Part shown: positions 46,008 to 55,331 of the stretch, piece after piece
How positions within the stretch are numbered: the first letter of the stretch is position 1
Layout of the letters: each line of letters opens with the position of its first letter
Origin: Planktothricoides raciborskii GIHE-MW2
Lineage (GTDB): Bacteria; Cyanobacteriota; Cyanobacteriia; Cyanobacteriales; Laspinemataceae
Reading direction: 5' to 3'
Assembly: GCF_040564635.1 (NCBI RefSeq)
Contig: NZ_CP159837.1
Location: 3,211,001-3,275,000 of the forward strand
Length of the DNA: 64,000 nucleotides
Notes under the pieces: model-generated
Told to the model about the DNA's origin: nothing
Seen by the model: the letters and a program-made list of their open reading frames with translations, nothing else
Database searches by the model: none
Position numbers and translations under genes: made by a program

Positions 46008-48536
46008 ATGAGACTCAAATTAAAGGCAAATCGTTTACCTTTATTGCTGTTGTGGGGATTCAGTTCAATTCTATTTAAGTCTTCACCTATTTTAGGGCAA
46101 GATGTCCCTTCTTCGTCGCCTAATGTGCCTCCTGACACCCAAAACCAAGAGCCTACCTTTGAGGGTATTTTTGGGAAACCTCGTGACCAAACCGAGAAAG
46201 TGATTGCGCCATTTTTTGTTGATGGACAACAGAGGGGTCAGGTATTGCTCATCCTGGGAAATATTCCCGCAGTGCGGATTCAGGCCGCACCATTATTGAC
46301 TGAAACGGGAAAAGTGGTTCGTGAAGATACACAAGCAAAACTGACTGATGCGGTTGATGCTGAGGGAAATATCAGTTTAGAAGTTTTGCAACAAAATGGC
46401 TTACAAGCAACTTTTGATTACGCAAAATTAGAGCTACAGATTCAAGTTCCACCGGCTCAACGTCTCACAAATATCGCTAATTTAAATGAAAGAAGATTGC
46501 CACCAGGGGCAGAAAATGCTCTCACTCCCAGCACTTTGAGCGGCTATCTTAATTTTCGGGGCGATCAAGATTATATTTGGTCTGGTTCAGGTGATATCGG
46601 TCGTCAACCCCTCCGTTTTTCTGTAGATGGTGCGTTGAATTATAAAAACTGGGTATTCGAGGGACGCAGTGATTTTAGCGAAGGTAGAAACCCTAATTTT
46701 CTTAGGGGAGATTTGCGAGTAGTTCGCGATACACCCGAGCAAGCTTTACGTTATGTAATTGGCGATCTTTCAATTCCGGTGACTGGATATCAAAATAGTC
46801 AGGCTCAAGTGGGAATTTCTATAGCCAGAAATTTTGGTTTACAACCTTATGTCATCACTAGACCTATTAGCAAATATGAATTTTTCTTAGAAACAGATTC
46901 ACGGGTTGATGTATTAGTTAATGGTCAATTAGAACGCACGTTACAGTTACCTGGCGGACGACACGATATTCGCGATTTACCTTTGAATGCGGGAACTAAT
47001 GATGTAGAATTAGTTATTACTGATAATGTGGGTCGGGTGCAAAGACTGAATTTTTCTAATCCTGTAGCTGCCGATTTATTAGCGCCAGGACTCCAGCAAT
47101 TTGCCTATAGTTTGGGTTTTCTATCTTCTGATAGTTCTGGCGATCGCACTTATGATTTTACTCAGCCGATTTTGACTTTATCTCATCGGTTAGGTATTAC
47201 CAATAGCTTAACATCAGGGATTTATCTCCAAGCTAGTTTCGCTCAACAACTCATGGGTTGGGAATCAATTTTGGCAACTGCCTATGGTAATTTCGGATGG
47301 GAAATTGCCCTCAACAGCGATCGAGAGTTGGGCATTGATTATGCAGCTAGGTTACGTTATGAATACTTGCAAACTGGTGCAAATAATCCATCTCAACGTT
47401 CATTTAGATTAAGTATAGAATCTAGGGGATCTGATTTTACTAGAGTGGGAGAAGAAAACCCACGCAATGATTTTTATTACGATATTAATGCTAATTATAG
47501 TCAAAAATTATTCTGGAATATGCGAGGTAATCTTAGCGCCAGATATCAGTTGGGCCGCGATGTTCTCAATAGTTATAGATTGGGCATGGGTTTTTCTAGA
47601 TCATTTCGCAATGGATTAAACATTAGTTTGAATCTCAGTCAAACTCTTGATAAAATGGGTTCTGATGAACAACGGGCTTACGTTAATTTATCTTGGTTGT
47701 CACCACAAGGTCGCCAATTTATCCAAGCCTCAACAGATATTAATAATAGACGAGAGCCTAGCCATCGCCTGAACTGGAATTATAACCCGTTGCGAACGAT
47801 CGGAACGCCAAGAAGTTCCCTCGGTTTAGCCCAAAATGACAGCGGTTATAACTTGACCGGGCGATTATCTTATACGGGTTATCGTTTCAATTGGGATTTA
47901 TCTAATGATTCGGTTTTTGCCGGGGATGGAAATTATACGATCGCTAACAAAACTCAAGTCAGTTTTGGTACTGCCTTAGTGTTTGCAGATGGTCATTGGG
48001 GTTGGTCACGTCCGATTAGTAATAGTTTTGCTTTAGTCATTCCTAACGAAAGCCTAAGAGATCAAGAAATAGGCATTAATCCCAGTGTAAGCGGCTATAC
48101 CACCCGCATTGATGATTTAGGGCCTGGTGTCGTATCTAATTTAGATCCTTATCGGATTTCTAGTCTTACCATTGATGCGCCCAATTTACCGATAGGAATG
48201 GATGTAGGAAATCGGGTGATTATGCTTTTGCCAACCTATCGCAGTGGCACATTAGTGCGGTTGGGAACCGATGCTACAGTTTTTTTAAGAGGTGTATTGT
48301 TAAATGCTAATGGTGAACCGGTTTCTTTGCAGTCAGCACAGATTGTTTCTCTTTCCGATGGCAACTGGCAGCCTGTGACTTTGTTTACCAATCGAGCGGG
48401 CCGATTTGCCACAATTGGCTTAAAACCCGGTCGTTATGAAATCCGCTTGTTGACGAACCCTCCATCAACAGTTCAGTTTGAAATTCCTCCTGATACAAAG
48501 GGAATATACGATATCGGCACGCTTCAACCTCCTTGA
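46008..48536 (+). CDS. outer-membrane pilus usher (FimD/PapC-like)
   Basis: 842 residues. Signal peptide (LLLLWGFSSILFKSSPILG), then a family start (IAPFFVDGQQRGQVLLILGN), a long beta-barrel region with alternating aromatic residues (YLNFRGDQDYIWSGSGDIGR; DFSEGRNPNFLRGDLRVVRD), the plug-like segment around RVDVLVNGQLERTLQLPGGR and HDIRDLPLNAGTNDVELVIT, and a C-terminal carboxypeptidase-like domain (GVLLNANGEPVSLQSAQIVS ... GLKPGRYEIRLL). Complete by length. It is the only usher in the window; a short piece of the DNA just before it is copied at 38954-39020. An out-of-frame ATG at 45971 yields only a 36-residue frame. Confidence 0.9.
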   Translation: MRLKLKANRLPLLLLWGFSSILFKSSPILGQDVPSSSPNVPPDTQNQEPTFEGIFGKPRDQTEKVIAPFFVDGQQRGQVLLILGNIPAVRIQAAPLLTETGKVVREDTQAKLTDAVDAEGNISLEVLQQNGLQATFDYAKLELQIQVPPAQRLTNIANLNERRLPPGAENALTPSTLSGYLNFRGDQDYIWSGSGDIGRQPLRFSVDGALNYKNWVFEGRSDFSEGRNPNFLRGDLRVVRDTPEQALRYVIGDLSIPVTGYQNSQAQVGISIARNFGLQPYVITRPISKYEFFLETDSRVDVLVNGQLERTLQLPGGRHDIRDLPLNAGTNDVELVITDNVGRVQRLNFSNPVAADLLAPGLQQFAYSLGFLSSDSSGDRTYDFTQPILTLSHRLGITNSLTSGIYLQASFAQQLMGWESILATAYGNFGWEIALNSDRELGIDYAARLRYEYLQTGANNPSQRSFRLSIESRGSDFTRVGEENPRNDFYYDINANYSQKLFWNMRGNLSARYQLGRDVLNSYRLGMGFSRSFRNGLNISLNLSQTLDKMGSDEQRAYVNLSWLSPQGRQFIQASTDINNRREPSHRLNWNYNPLRTIGTPRSSLGLAQNDSGYNLTGRLSYTGYRFNWDLSNDSVFAGDGNYTIANKTQVSFGTALVFADGHWGWSRPISNSFALVIPNESLRDQEIGINPSVSGYTTRIDDLGPGVVSNLDPYRISSLTIDAPNLPIGMDVGNRVIMLLPTYRSGTLVRLGTDATVFLRGVLLNANGEPVSLQSAQIVSLSDGNWQPVTLFTNRAGRFATIGLKPGRYEIRLLTNPPSTVQFEIPPDTKGIYDIGTLQPP

Positions 48537-48720
48537 TCGGGTTCCAATCCCGACAGCCGCCCCGCCGCCGTGAAGTGTGCCGGACGGCACAGGACTCAAT
48601 TGGGACAAAAGCTACGCACAAGCGTAACCTGGAGATGGTAAGGAGGGCAACAGCCCCACCCGAAAACTCACTATCAAAGGTGTGAAGCGGGCCGTAAAGG
48701 GCGATCGCTTCCCCATCTCG
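48537..48720 (+). other. GC-rich segment of unknown origin
   Basis: Clearly richer in G+C than its surroundings, starting directly after the usher stop. It contains CGGGTTCCAATCCCG (a 4-bp stem with a T-loop-like 7-nt loop), GTGCCGGACGGCAC (hairpin) and GGGGAAGCGATCGC-like runs. One frame reads GSNPDSRPAAVKCAGRHRTQ. It has the feel of the 3' end of a mobile-element gene or structured RNA, but I cannot identify it. Confidence 0.35.
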
Positions 48721-48759
48721 GAGGGAATCGTTGAGTTTCTATGGTAAATATTTGTGGGT

Positions 48760-48784
48760 GTTGGGTTTCGTTCCTCAACCCAAC
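48760..48784. repeat. GTTGGGTT...AACCCAAC dispersed palindrome
   Basis: GTTGGGTT (48760-48767) pairs with AACCCAAC (48777-48784) around a CGTTCCTC-type loop. This is a very common small interspersed palindrome in cyanobacterial genomes. Confidence 0.6.
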
Positions 48785-48862
48785 CTACTAGGCTGATTTA
48801 TATACGGATATGGTGGGTTAAATTTTATTATAACACCCGACAAGATTGGCTACAAGATTGGC

Positions 48863-48953
48863 GATCGCATTATTTGATCGCATTATTTGATCGCATTATT
48901 TGATCGCATTATTTGATCGCATTATTTGATCGCATTATTTGATCGCATTATTT
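48863..48953. repeat. seven tandem 13-bp units GATCGCATTATTT
   Basis: Seven exact contiguous copies, the first continuous with a HIP1 octamer (GCGATCGC), so the satellite appears to have grown from a HIP1 site. It flanks the DUF6516 pseudogene. Confidence 0.95.
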
Positions 48954-48969
48954 TATGAATAGAAATAGT

Positions 48970-49349
48970 TTAGCTTAACTCAGATTTCATAAAATCTATA
49001 AACTCCAAGATATTTCGAGATTGCCCAGGTTCAACGTTAATTTCTGAACCAATATGAATATGATGGGGAAAATTGAATAAATCTGGAAAATGCTTGACGC
49101 TACCAAGGGCGCTTTCTAAGAAATTGTTTAGATAGATCCATCCATTGATAACGATAATTTAAGGTGAAGATGTGGTTATCTTGAATTGTGAATGATTCAG
49201 CAATTTCCAATAACTCGCTGTTAATCAGGGTTAAACGAGCCAGAAAATAGCCGCGATTTCGGAAAATTCGCTCATCACTAATCTTGATCGCAGATTGGGC
49301 TACCAGTGAGCTTCTCCTTAACAGCCGCCATATATTGCTCTAAAGTCAT
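48970..49349 (-). pseudogene. DUF6516-family (toxin-antitoxin-like) protein, frameshifted
   Basis: On the reverse strand from ATG 49349: MTLEQYMAAVKEKLTGSPI, then after a frameshift KISDERIFRNRGYFLARLTL, LLEIAESFTIQDNHIFTLNY, RYQWMDLSKQFLRKR, then a further frameshift to PDLFNFPHHIHIGSEINVEP and NILEFIDFMKSELS with a stop at 48970. These blocks together match the full length of DUF6516 proteins, which are often found beside small antitoxin-like genes. No partner gene is visible. Two frameshifts make it inactive. Confidence 0.8.
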
Positions 49350-49382
49350 ACTTTTTCAGGGACTTTAACTTGGGTCGAATTA

Positions 49383-50481
49383 CAGCTTGTTCATTAGAAT
49401 TTTGTAAAACTTGTATGATAAACTGAAGCTGTACTCAATGCAGACCAGATTCAGCTATGGGACGTTACTCTATTGATCTTAGACAAAAAGTGGTGACTGC
49501 TTATAAATTGGGCAAAGGCTCTATTCGGCAAATAGCCGAGCAGTTTATGATCAGTCCTGCCACTGTCCATAGTTATATCAAACAAGATCGAGAAACGCAA
49601 GATTTAACTCCTAAAAAACCAGGGTCAAACCGTCCTGGAAAACTAGAGGCTTATCGAGACTTTATTATTCGGATGGTACAAGATAACCCCGATTGGAGAG
49701 TGAGGCAATATCGGGAATATCTCCTCACAGAGCCGGATGTTTATGTCAGTGTAGGAGGAATGTGTGAATTCCTCAATAAACTTGGACTGGGCGAAGCATT
49801 CGCGGAGCGGGCTAGTGATTTCAACCAAGAACCACTGGCGCGAATGCTATCGCCCCTACAAAAAAACTTACGGAGCGGAGAAGATGGCAACATCGGTAAG
49901 GTCAAAAACAGCGAGTTGATTACCGGGAGAGGGTTAGAGATCTACCAGAGGAGAAAATGATATTCATTGATGAGACAGCATTCTGGGTGGGGATGAGTCG
50001 GGAGGTGGCCAGGAGTGAAAAGGGTAAAAAGGCATTTTGTTTAAGACCCTTTTATAAAGGGAGAAAAATGACCTTAATTGGGGCAATAAGTATTGAAGGA
50101 GTTGTAGCGAAAAAAGCAATTGAAGGCTCGATGAAAGGGAAGGACTTTAAGGAGTTTGTAGAAGATGACCTGGTTCCTAAGCTGAAGCCAGGGGATGTGG
50201 TAGTGATGGATAACCTGAATATTCATTCCATTTAAGGTATTGAAGAATTAATCACGGCTACGGGAGCTAGAGTAGAATATTTACCACCCTATTCACCAGA
50301 CTTTAATCCGATTTCTATGTTGTGGTCAACAGTGAAGTCACTGGTAAGAATGTTCCCAACACGAGCAATGGAAGTGCTAGAAAAGTTAATTGAAGTTGCT
50401 CTGATTGTGAGCGGAAAAGACAGCTTCAATAACTGGTTTACTAAATGCTGCTATTGTAATTAGTAATTATCGAACAAGCTG
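49383..50481 (+). mobile_element. IS630-family element, decayed, flanked by TA
   Basis: Terminal inverted repeats CAGCTTGTTC (49383-49392) and GAACAAGCTG (50472-50481) are each bordered by TA, the target duplicated by IS630/Tc1-type transposons. The length of about 1.1 kb is typical. The internal transposase is broken. Confidence 0.87.
49457..50463 (+). pseudogene. IS630-family transposase, several frameshifts and lost catalytic Glu
   Basis: The N-terminal helix-turn-helix (MGRYSIDLRQKVVTAYKLGK; GSIRQIAEQFMISPATVHSY) is intact. Around 49790-49815 a GGGCGAAGCATTCGCGGAGC palindrome-type repeat disrupts the linker, and the frame changes before the catalytic core resumes at 49957 (MIFIDETAF ... 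VVVMDNLNIHS). A stop lies at 50233-50235 (HSI*GIEELI), after which YLPPYSPDFNPISMLWST continues. The third catalytic residue, normally Glu in NPIE, reads Ser. The end NNWFTKCCYCN-stop is typical of the family. Confidence 0.88.
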
Positions 50482-50897
50482 TACTTGTTGTTATAACTAA
50501 CCGTAACAACCGACTACGAGCGGTTAGCAATTAATCAGACAAAAACCTTGACCGAGGTTTCAGAACATCAATGTCAAAGAAGCAAGACATAAAATTATCA
50601 CTTAATTTACTCTAAGTGAAATATTTTTATGGGGAGTTTTGTTCCATCCTTAAGTGAATTCAGGAATCTAGAGAAAAAAATCAAATTCAGAAACTAATTC
50701 GCCATGATAGTGGTCAGAAAAATTAATAATCCCGAAAAATATGCCAATCGCTTGATTGGCTCAACCATTGATGAAGATCCTATTCAAGAGAAAATCTATG
50801 CATAGATTTCCGGAATTTTTCACAATCGGGTTGTAACTTCTAGCACCAAATTTGTAACATCACCGCTGATGCAGCCAAAGCAGGCAGGAGAATTGCT
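50482..50897. other. intergenic region, no secure gene
   Basis: A 33-residue frame at 50704-50805 (MIVVRKINNPEKYANRLIGS ...) has reasonable composition but no recognised family and could be a gene remnant. Nothing else stands out. Confidence 0.4.
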
Positions 50898-51128
50898 ATG
50901 AACCGCACCCCTCTAGATGATTGCCAACTAGAAACAGTAAATCCCATAAAAGCACGGTTCCATCGGATTGTCCTTGCTTTACTCTTTACTGGGGTTTTAT
51001 ACTTTAATGTAGAACCCCATCAGGAACAGGTGACACGAACCGTCTCTCCATTAAAGGATGCACCGATTCTGATTACACCCATCAAGCAAGTGGCTTTATT
51101 TAATAAAGCAAATTCTGCCTCAGATTAA
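50898..51128 (+). CDS. small hypothetical protein with one hydrophobic segment
   Basis: 76 residues: a basic start, one hydrophobic stretch (FHRIVLALLFTGVLYFNV), then a polar tail (KDAPILITPIKQVALFNKAN). AGGAGAATTGCT precedes the ATG, a good ribosome-binding site, and this is the main support for a real gene. No family recognised. It might be a single-pass or exported peptide. Confidence 0.5.
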   Translation: MNRTPLDDCQLETVNPIKARFHRIVLALLFTGVLYFNVEPHQEQVTRTVSPLKDAPILITPIKQVALFNKANSASD

Positions 51129-51614
51129 TTCTCTCAATCCAATCAGTGTCAGCCAAAACATACTTCAAAAACATTGCCAGGGAATTGCCAGGTAATTGTG
51201 TGATTCAAGAGAAAAATTGGCTGAACTGATTAAAAGTCTTCCAGGTTTCTCTGAGATCCGCACTGGGATTTTTGGCATCAAAACTGGTTGGTTCGGAATA
51301 TTGGTGGGCGATCGCCTGACAATTTTCCACTCATTTTCCACCTGTAGTCCCATAGATCAATCCCCTGTGTGACTTAGATATTTGTGGTCTTGGTCAAGTA
51401 ACTATGTTCATAGAGTCATTTTCAAAAAAATTTTTACTGCTATCCAAGCAGATCCTCTACGATAATCTACTATGCTTGATGAGATGGGTATCAAACCAGC
51501 GAAGTGAATATTCGACAGACAATCTGTGCGAATATGTGTGGGTTTCATCCAGCGTGACGGTTTGGCCGATCCATAAACCTTTCGATGAAAACGTAGTTTA
51601 GACTTAGTTTGGAT

Positions 51615-51740
51615 ATGTTAGCAATTTCTGAAATTCCCATTCTCAGTTCTTTGATTTTTCAAGTTTCTTTTACCTTGGTGCTTTCTGGACTTTTACTCTG
51701 GCAAGCATTTCAAGCGTTGAATGAAGTCAAAGACAAGTAA
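51615..51740 (+). CDS. 41-residue single-pass membrane protein
   Basis: A small frame: a short polar start, one membrane helix (LIFQVSFTLVLSGLLLWQAF) and a charged tail (QALNEVKDK). The size and layout resemble the low-molecular-weight subunits of thylakoid complexes (photosystem, cytochrome b6f or NDH-1), which are often missed in annotation, but I cannot match it to a named subunit. The ribosome-binding site is not obvious. It is followed by a half-copy of the AGACAATTCTGGC repeat. Confidence 0.5.
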   Translation: MLAISEIPILSSLIFQVSFTLVLSGLLLWQAFQALNEVKDK

Positions 51741-51808
51741 TTTAATTAGACAATTCTGGCATCAGGAGTCTGTTTAGGGGGGAAATCTTTGTTCTGTTGA
51801 TCCACCAC

Positions 51809-51868
51809 AAACCCGGTTTCCAAATCCCCTCAGACCACAAACCCGGTTTTTTCAAGAAACCGGGTTTG
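51809..51868. repeat. AAACCCGGTTT repeat, direct and inverted copies
   Basis: ACCACAAACCCGGTTT occurs twice (near 51813 and 51834). The second copy forms a perfect 12-bp hairpin (51838-51849 / 51857-51868) over TTTCAAG. It lies between the small membrane ORF and the convergent ketoacyl synthase gene and probably terminates transcription. Relatives occur at 26525-26560 and 31095-31125. Confidence 0.75.
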
Positions 51869-51923
51869 TCTGTTGTTTGGCAATACAGGTCAAGGGCAAA
51901 TTAGCCCAAAAATTTAATCTGGT

Positions 51924-53087
51924 TTAATCTGGCAGTTTTCCCAAGGCGATCGCCGCATTTTGACCGCCAAACCCAAAGCTTAAACACAAAACATTTCTTA
52001 AGTCATTAGCTTGGGCATTGATCACGAAATTTAAATCAAATTCTGGCTCGGTTAAGCCCACACAAGGGGGCAAAAATCCATCTTTTAACGCCATGAGACT
52101 AAAGGCGATCCCCAAGGCACCGGATGCCCCCAAAGTATGACCTGTAGAGCCTTTTGTAGAACTGACCGCCACTTTTGGCGAAAATAACTTTTGAATTAAA
52201 TTAGCTTCAAATTGATCGTTGAGGAGAGTGCTGGTGCCGTGACTGTGGATATAGTCGATATCAGCGGCAACTAAATGACTGCGATTTAAACATTGAGCGA
52301 TCGCCTTTTGGGCAATGTTTCCCTCCGGGTCAGAAGAATTCACCGCACAAGCATCATTGGTCAGTCCTACGCCCAAAATTTGGCCATAAATTTTCGCCCC
52401 TCGATTTTTGGCCAATTCCGCTGTTTCCAACACAAAAACCGCCCCCCCTTCCCCTAACACCAATCCTTCCCGGTGGCGATCGAAAGGATAGCAACCTGTT
52501 TTCGCCAAGGCACCCATTTGTGCAAACCCAGCCAAAGTTAAACGGGTCACGGGGGCTTCCACTGCCCCAGCTAACACACGGCAGCATTGCCCGCTTTGAA
52601 TCAGTTGAAAAGCACGAGCGACACTCCAGATCCCCGTAGCACATGACGCCATTGGCGCTAAAACTGTATCCGTTGCTCCCACCAGTTTAGCGGCGGCGAT
52701 CGCCCCGGCATGAGGCAGACTGCCCAACCAATCTTCTAAATGTGCTTCTGGGCAATAATTTGGGTCAATGGCTTGATATCGCAAATAATTGACTAAATAT
52801 TGTTCCCACCGGGCTTGCTGACTGCGAGAAGAACCGATCTCCACCCCACAGTCAGGCAGAGGTGGGGCTAAACCGGCATCTTTCAAAGCGGCAGGGACAA
52901 CCTGCTCAATTAAAGGAATCAACTGAGCAGGGGTTTCCCCAATTAACCCCAAGGGTCGGGGGGGTAATTCTGAGAAGGGTTGTCTCAGCTTAATGGCTGA
53001 TTCCCCAGCAATTAAACGCAACCAGCTTGTCTCCAGGCTGGAGCCTAAAGCTGAGAGCAAACCAATCCCAGTGACGACAACTTGCAC
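51924..53087 (-). CDS. beta-ketoacyl-ACP synthase (KAS I/II type)
   Basis: Condensing enzyme of fatty-acid or polyketide-type chain extension. The Cys-His-His catalytic set is present: Cys149 (APMASCATGIWSV), His283 (YIHSHGTSTLLND) and His317 (STKGSTGHTLGASGALG), together with the GEGGAVFVLE and FGFGGQNAAIAL signatures. At 387 residues it is shorter than typical FabF (~410), with a reduced N-terminal half, so it may be a secondary, specialised synthase rather than the housekeeping FabF. No acp or fab genes adjoin. The ATG at 53087 is the first in frame. Confidence 0.88.
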   Translation of the reverse strand: MQVVVTGIGLLSALGSSLETSWLRLIAGESAIKLRQPFSELPPRPLGLIGETPAQLIPLIEQVVPAALKDAGLAPPLPDCGVEIGSSRSQQARWEQYLVNYLRYQAIDPNYCPEAHLEDWLGSLPHAGAIAAAKLVGATDTVLAPMASCATGIWSVARAFQLIQSGQCCRVLAGAVEAPVTRLTLAGFAQMGALAKTGCYPFDRHREGLVLGEGGAVFVLETAELAKNRGAKIYGQILGVGLTNDACAVNSSDPEGNIAQKAIAQCLNRSHLVAADIDYIHSHGTSTLLNDQFEANLIQKLFSPKVAVSSTKGSTGHTLGASGALGIAFSLMALKDGFLPPCVGLTEPEFDLNFVINAQANDLRNVLCLSFGFGGQNAAIALGKLPD

Positions 53088-53168
53088 AAAAAACCTGAGA
53101 AATAAAAGTTAAAAATTTAGGCAATTTTTAGCTATTTTTAGCAACTTTTGATTATAACCTAAATTTGA

Positions 53169-53906
53169 TTACTTTTTCAAGTTTTCTGCACCCTGTGTCA
53201 CTTTCGCGGATTGAATGCGATCGCCTTGTTGAATTTGATCCACCACATTCATCCCGTCAGTGACATAGCCAAACACGGCATAATTGCCATCCAAGAAAGA
53301 CAAATCATCCAAAGCAAAGTAGAACTGGGAAGAAGCGGAATCGGGAGCCTGCGATCGGGCCATCGCCACAGCGCCTCTGGTATGGGGCAATGCCGGTGGC
53401 TGAGAAATTCGCGCCATCTGGAAAGTTTTACTATAAATGGGACTCTCGGCTCCTTCCGGGGTAATTTCTAGGGGAATAAAGCGACGATTTCCCTGTTCGT
53501 CAATAAAACCACCTGTTCCCATATTAGCCACCGGAAAATTGGGATTTTTCCCTTGGGGGTCGCCACCTTGAACCACAAATGGCTGGGGTTCACGGACAAC
53601 CCGGTGAAATGCCAACCCGTCATACACACCCCGTTGTACGAGGTCTACAAAATTTCCGGCAGTGACTGGTGCCTTAGTGCCATCCACTTCAATAGTAATG
53701 GGCTGACCTTTCACAGTCATCACTACGGTCGCTTTTCCTTCTAACTGGGGTAAATTACTCATATTCATTCCATCATTTTGACTGATTGGCGTAGCAGTGG
53801 CATTGTCGGTTGGGGTGGATGTGGCAGTATTTGCCGCACATCCAGCCATCAGCAAGGTGCCGATCATCAACAGAGACATAAACCAATGCTTGATTGGAAA
53901 CTTCAT
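53169..53906 (-). CDS. cyclophilin-type peptidyl-prolyl isomerase lipoprotein
   Basis: Foldase outside the cytoplasm. Lipoprotein signal MSLLMIGTLLMAGC with Cys23 as the lipid site, a Thr/Ala/Asn linker, then a cyclophilin domain (about 60-245): VDGTKAPVTAGNFVDLVQRG, YDGLAFHRVVREPQPFVVQG, GDPQG, RGAVAMARSQAPDSASSQFY, FLDGNYAVFGYVTDGMNVVD. The active-site Arg (FHRVV), Phe and Gln (VVQGGDP; SSQFYFAL) are conserved. 245 residues. Divergent from no other gene; ycf4 follows upstream on the same strand. Confidence 0.92.
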   Translation of the reverse strand: MKFPIKHWFMSLLMIGTLLMAGCAANTATSTPTDNATATPISQNDGMNMSNLPQLEGKATVVMTVKGQPITIEVDGTKAPVTAGNFVDLVQRGVYDGLAFHRVVREPQPFVVQGGDPQGKNPNFPVANMGTGGFIDEQGNRRFIPLEITPEGAESPIYSKTFQMARISQPPALPHTRGAVAMARSQAPDSASSQFYFALDDLSFLDGNYAVFGYVTDGMNVVDQIQQGDRIQSAKVTQGAENLKK

Positions 53907-54058
53907 ACGCGAACCCTTATCGCAAACAGCATATTTCCGAAATCATCTTATCTACAGACCGGGCAATTTCCGGCGATCGCCCGCTCACTTCATCAGGCGG
54001 CGTCATCCTGATGCCGTGGATTTAGTCGATTTAGTCGATTTAAGACACAAAACAGGGT

Positions 54059-54625
54059 CTATAAACCTTCCAGGGGAACCCGCAAAAACTGAGCCAGTTC
54101 AGCCCCTTGATTTTCTAATTCTGAGAGGGGTAACGGTTGTCCGACGCGACTCAGCGGGATGGGATTACGTCCTTTTACACGCAAATAAAGCTCCCGACGA
54201 GGATTTAACCCTTCTTTAATATCCACACGCACCGCTTGGACATCTTCCGTAGAGTAGGTAATATCCACCTGGCGATTTTTGCCCGGATATCCCCAACGGA
54301 AAATCCGCACCTGGCCTGTTTCTTTGTTAAATTCATTGTAACCGCCGCCAACATCCCAAAGAATCACCAGCCACAGGTACAATCCCAGGAGATTACCAGC
54401 CACTCCATACAGTCCCATGACTAAGCCTTGGGGGACGAAAATCAGTTGAGTGGCATCTGAAACTGGCAATAAATTAATTTGCAAATAGCTGGAAATTCCC
54501 GCTAACAGAAAGCCAGTGGCTCCCAGGGTGACAACTGTAGCCCAAAAGTAGTTACTGGGACGACGAGAGCCAATAATTTGCTGAATTAGCACGCGATCGC
54601 TTTTAGAGATAGTTTTTGTGGTCAT
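54059..54625 (-). CDS. ycf4: photosystem I assembly protein Ycf4
   Basis: Thylakoid membrane factor for photosystem I assembly. 188 residues from ATG 54625; the frame is open upstream to 54730, but the extra 35 residues do not fit the family. Two membrane helices (WATVVTLGATGFLLAGISSY; FVPQGLVMGLYGVAGNLLGL YLWLVIL) are followed by a soluble domain with family features (DVGGGYNEFNKETGQVRIFR; GYPGKNRQVDITYSTEDVQA; RRELYLRVKGRNPIPLSRVG). It is oriented away from psbD, with an 830-bp gap between. Confidence 0.95.
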   Translation of the reverse strand: MTTKTISKSDRVLIQQIIGSRRPSNYFWATVVTLGATGFLLAGISSYLQINLLPVSDATQLIFVPQGLVMGLYGVAGNLLGLYLWLVILWDVGGGYNEFNKETGQVRIFRWGYPGKNRQVDITYSTEDVQAVRVDIKEGLNPRRELYLRVKGRNPIPLSRVGQPLPLSELENQGAELAQFLRVPLEGL

Positions 54626-55331
54626 GGAAATCTTCGGTAGTGTGGAAAGCTCATCAATCAATGAATACACAGGTTTTTTGCCCGGATTGCTGACCCCGGA
54701 TGGAAATTTCTGACTCCCAGGAATTGCCAAGCATCAGAAAGATCATCCAGACAGAGGCGATCGGCAACTGCCCGCAGGAAGCATCTTCGTTAGACCGTTG
54801 ATGCTGGGCTGAACCGAGATGAATGATTCGCACTCATTTATCTGTAACCTGCGCTCTGTAACCTGCGGTTTTGGCAAAATGCCCCTTAAATTACTCCGGC
54901 TGAACATCTGAGTTTAATTTCAGCGCGACACAACCGGGTTAACCTGAGCCAATCTCAGATCATAACTCTGTAAGCTACTCACATTTAAGTAATTTTAGGG
55001 ATCGATTCCCAGCTTAGAGTCCGATCGCTAAGATGCATTAATCCAGAGCCAAGGGCGATCTGGTCATTTTCTTGGCATTTTTCGCCATTTATTTCAGGTT
55101 TGATTTAGGTTTGATCTCGGTTTGATCTACTTAAGAAGGCATTTTTTAGTTGGATCTAGTGAAAAAACTTATCAAAACAATCAGAATTTTATGGTTTTTT
55201 CATATTTTACTCCCTAGAGCGGCGATCGCCCTGGAATCTGCTGCCCACAAGCGCCGATTTTAATGAGTATTTTTAACGACTGAAGCCAAGCTACCAGGGA
55301 AACTCAGGCAGATTTTGTGGCGATCGCGGTG
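54626..55331. other. long region between ycf4 and psbD, no gene seen
   Basis: About 700 bp without a convincing frame. It contains the start region of ycf4 (reverse) and distal upstream DNA of psbD. Several HIP1 sites; nothing else recognised. Confidence 0.45.

Noticed and set aside
48538-48556. T-arm-like stem-loop CGGGTTCCAATCCCG as a tRNA gene
   Set aside because: No acceptor, D or anticodon arms can be built around it; upstream sequence is usher coding DNA.
48863-48953. The 13-bp tandem repeat as a CRISPR array
   Set aside because: Units are contiguous with no spacers and there are no cas genes nearby.
50704-50805. 33-residue frame after the IS630 element
   Set aside because: Too short and without a recognised family or ribosome-binding site; mentioned only as a possible remnant.
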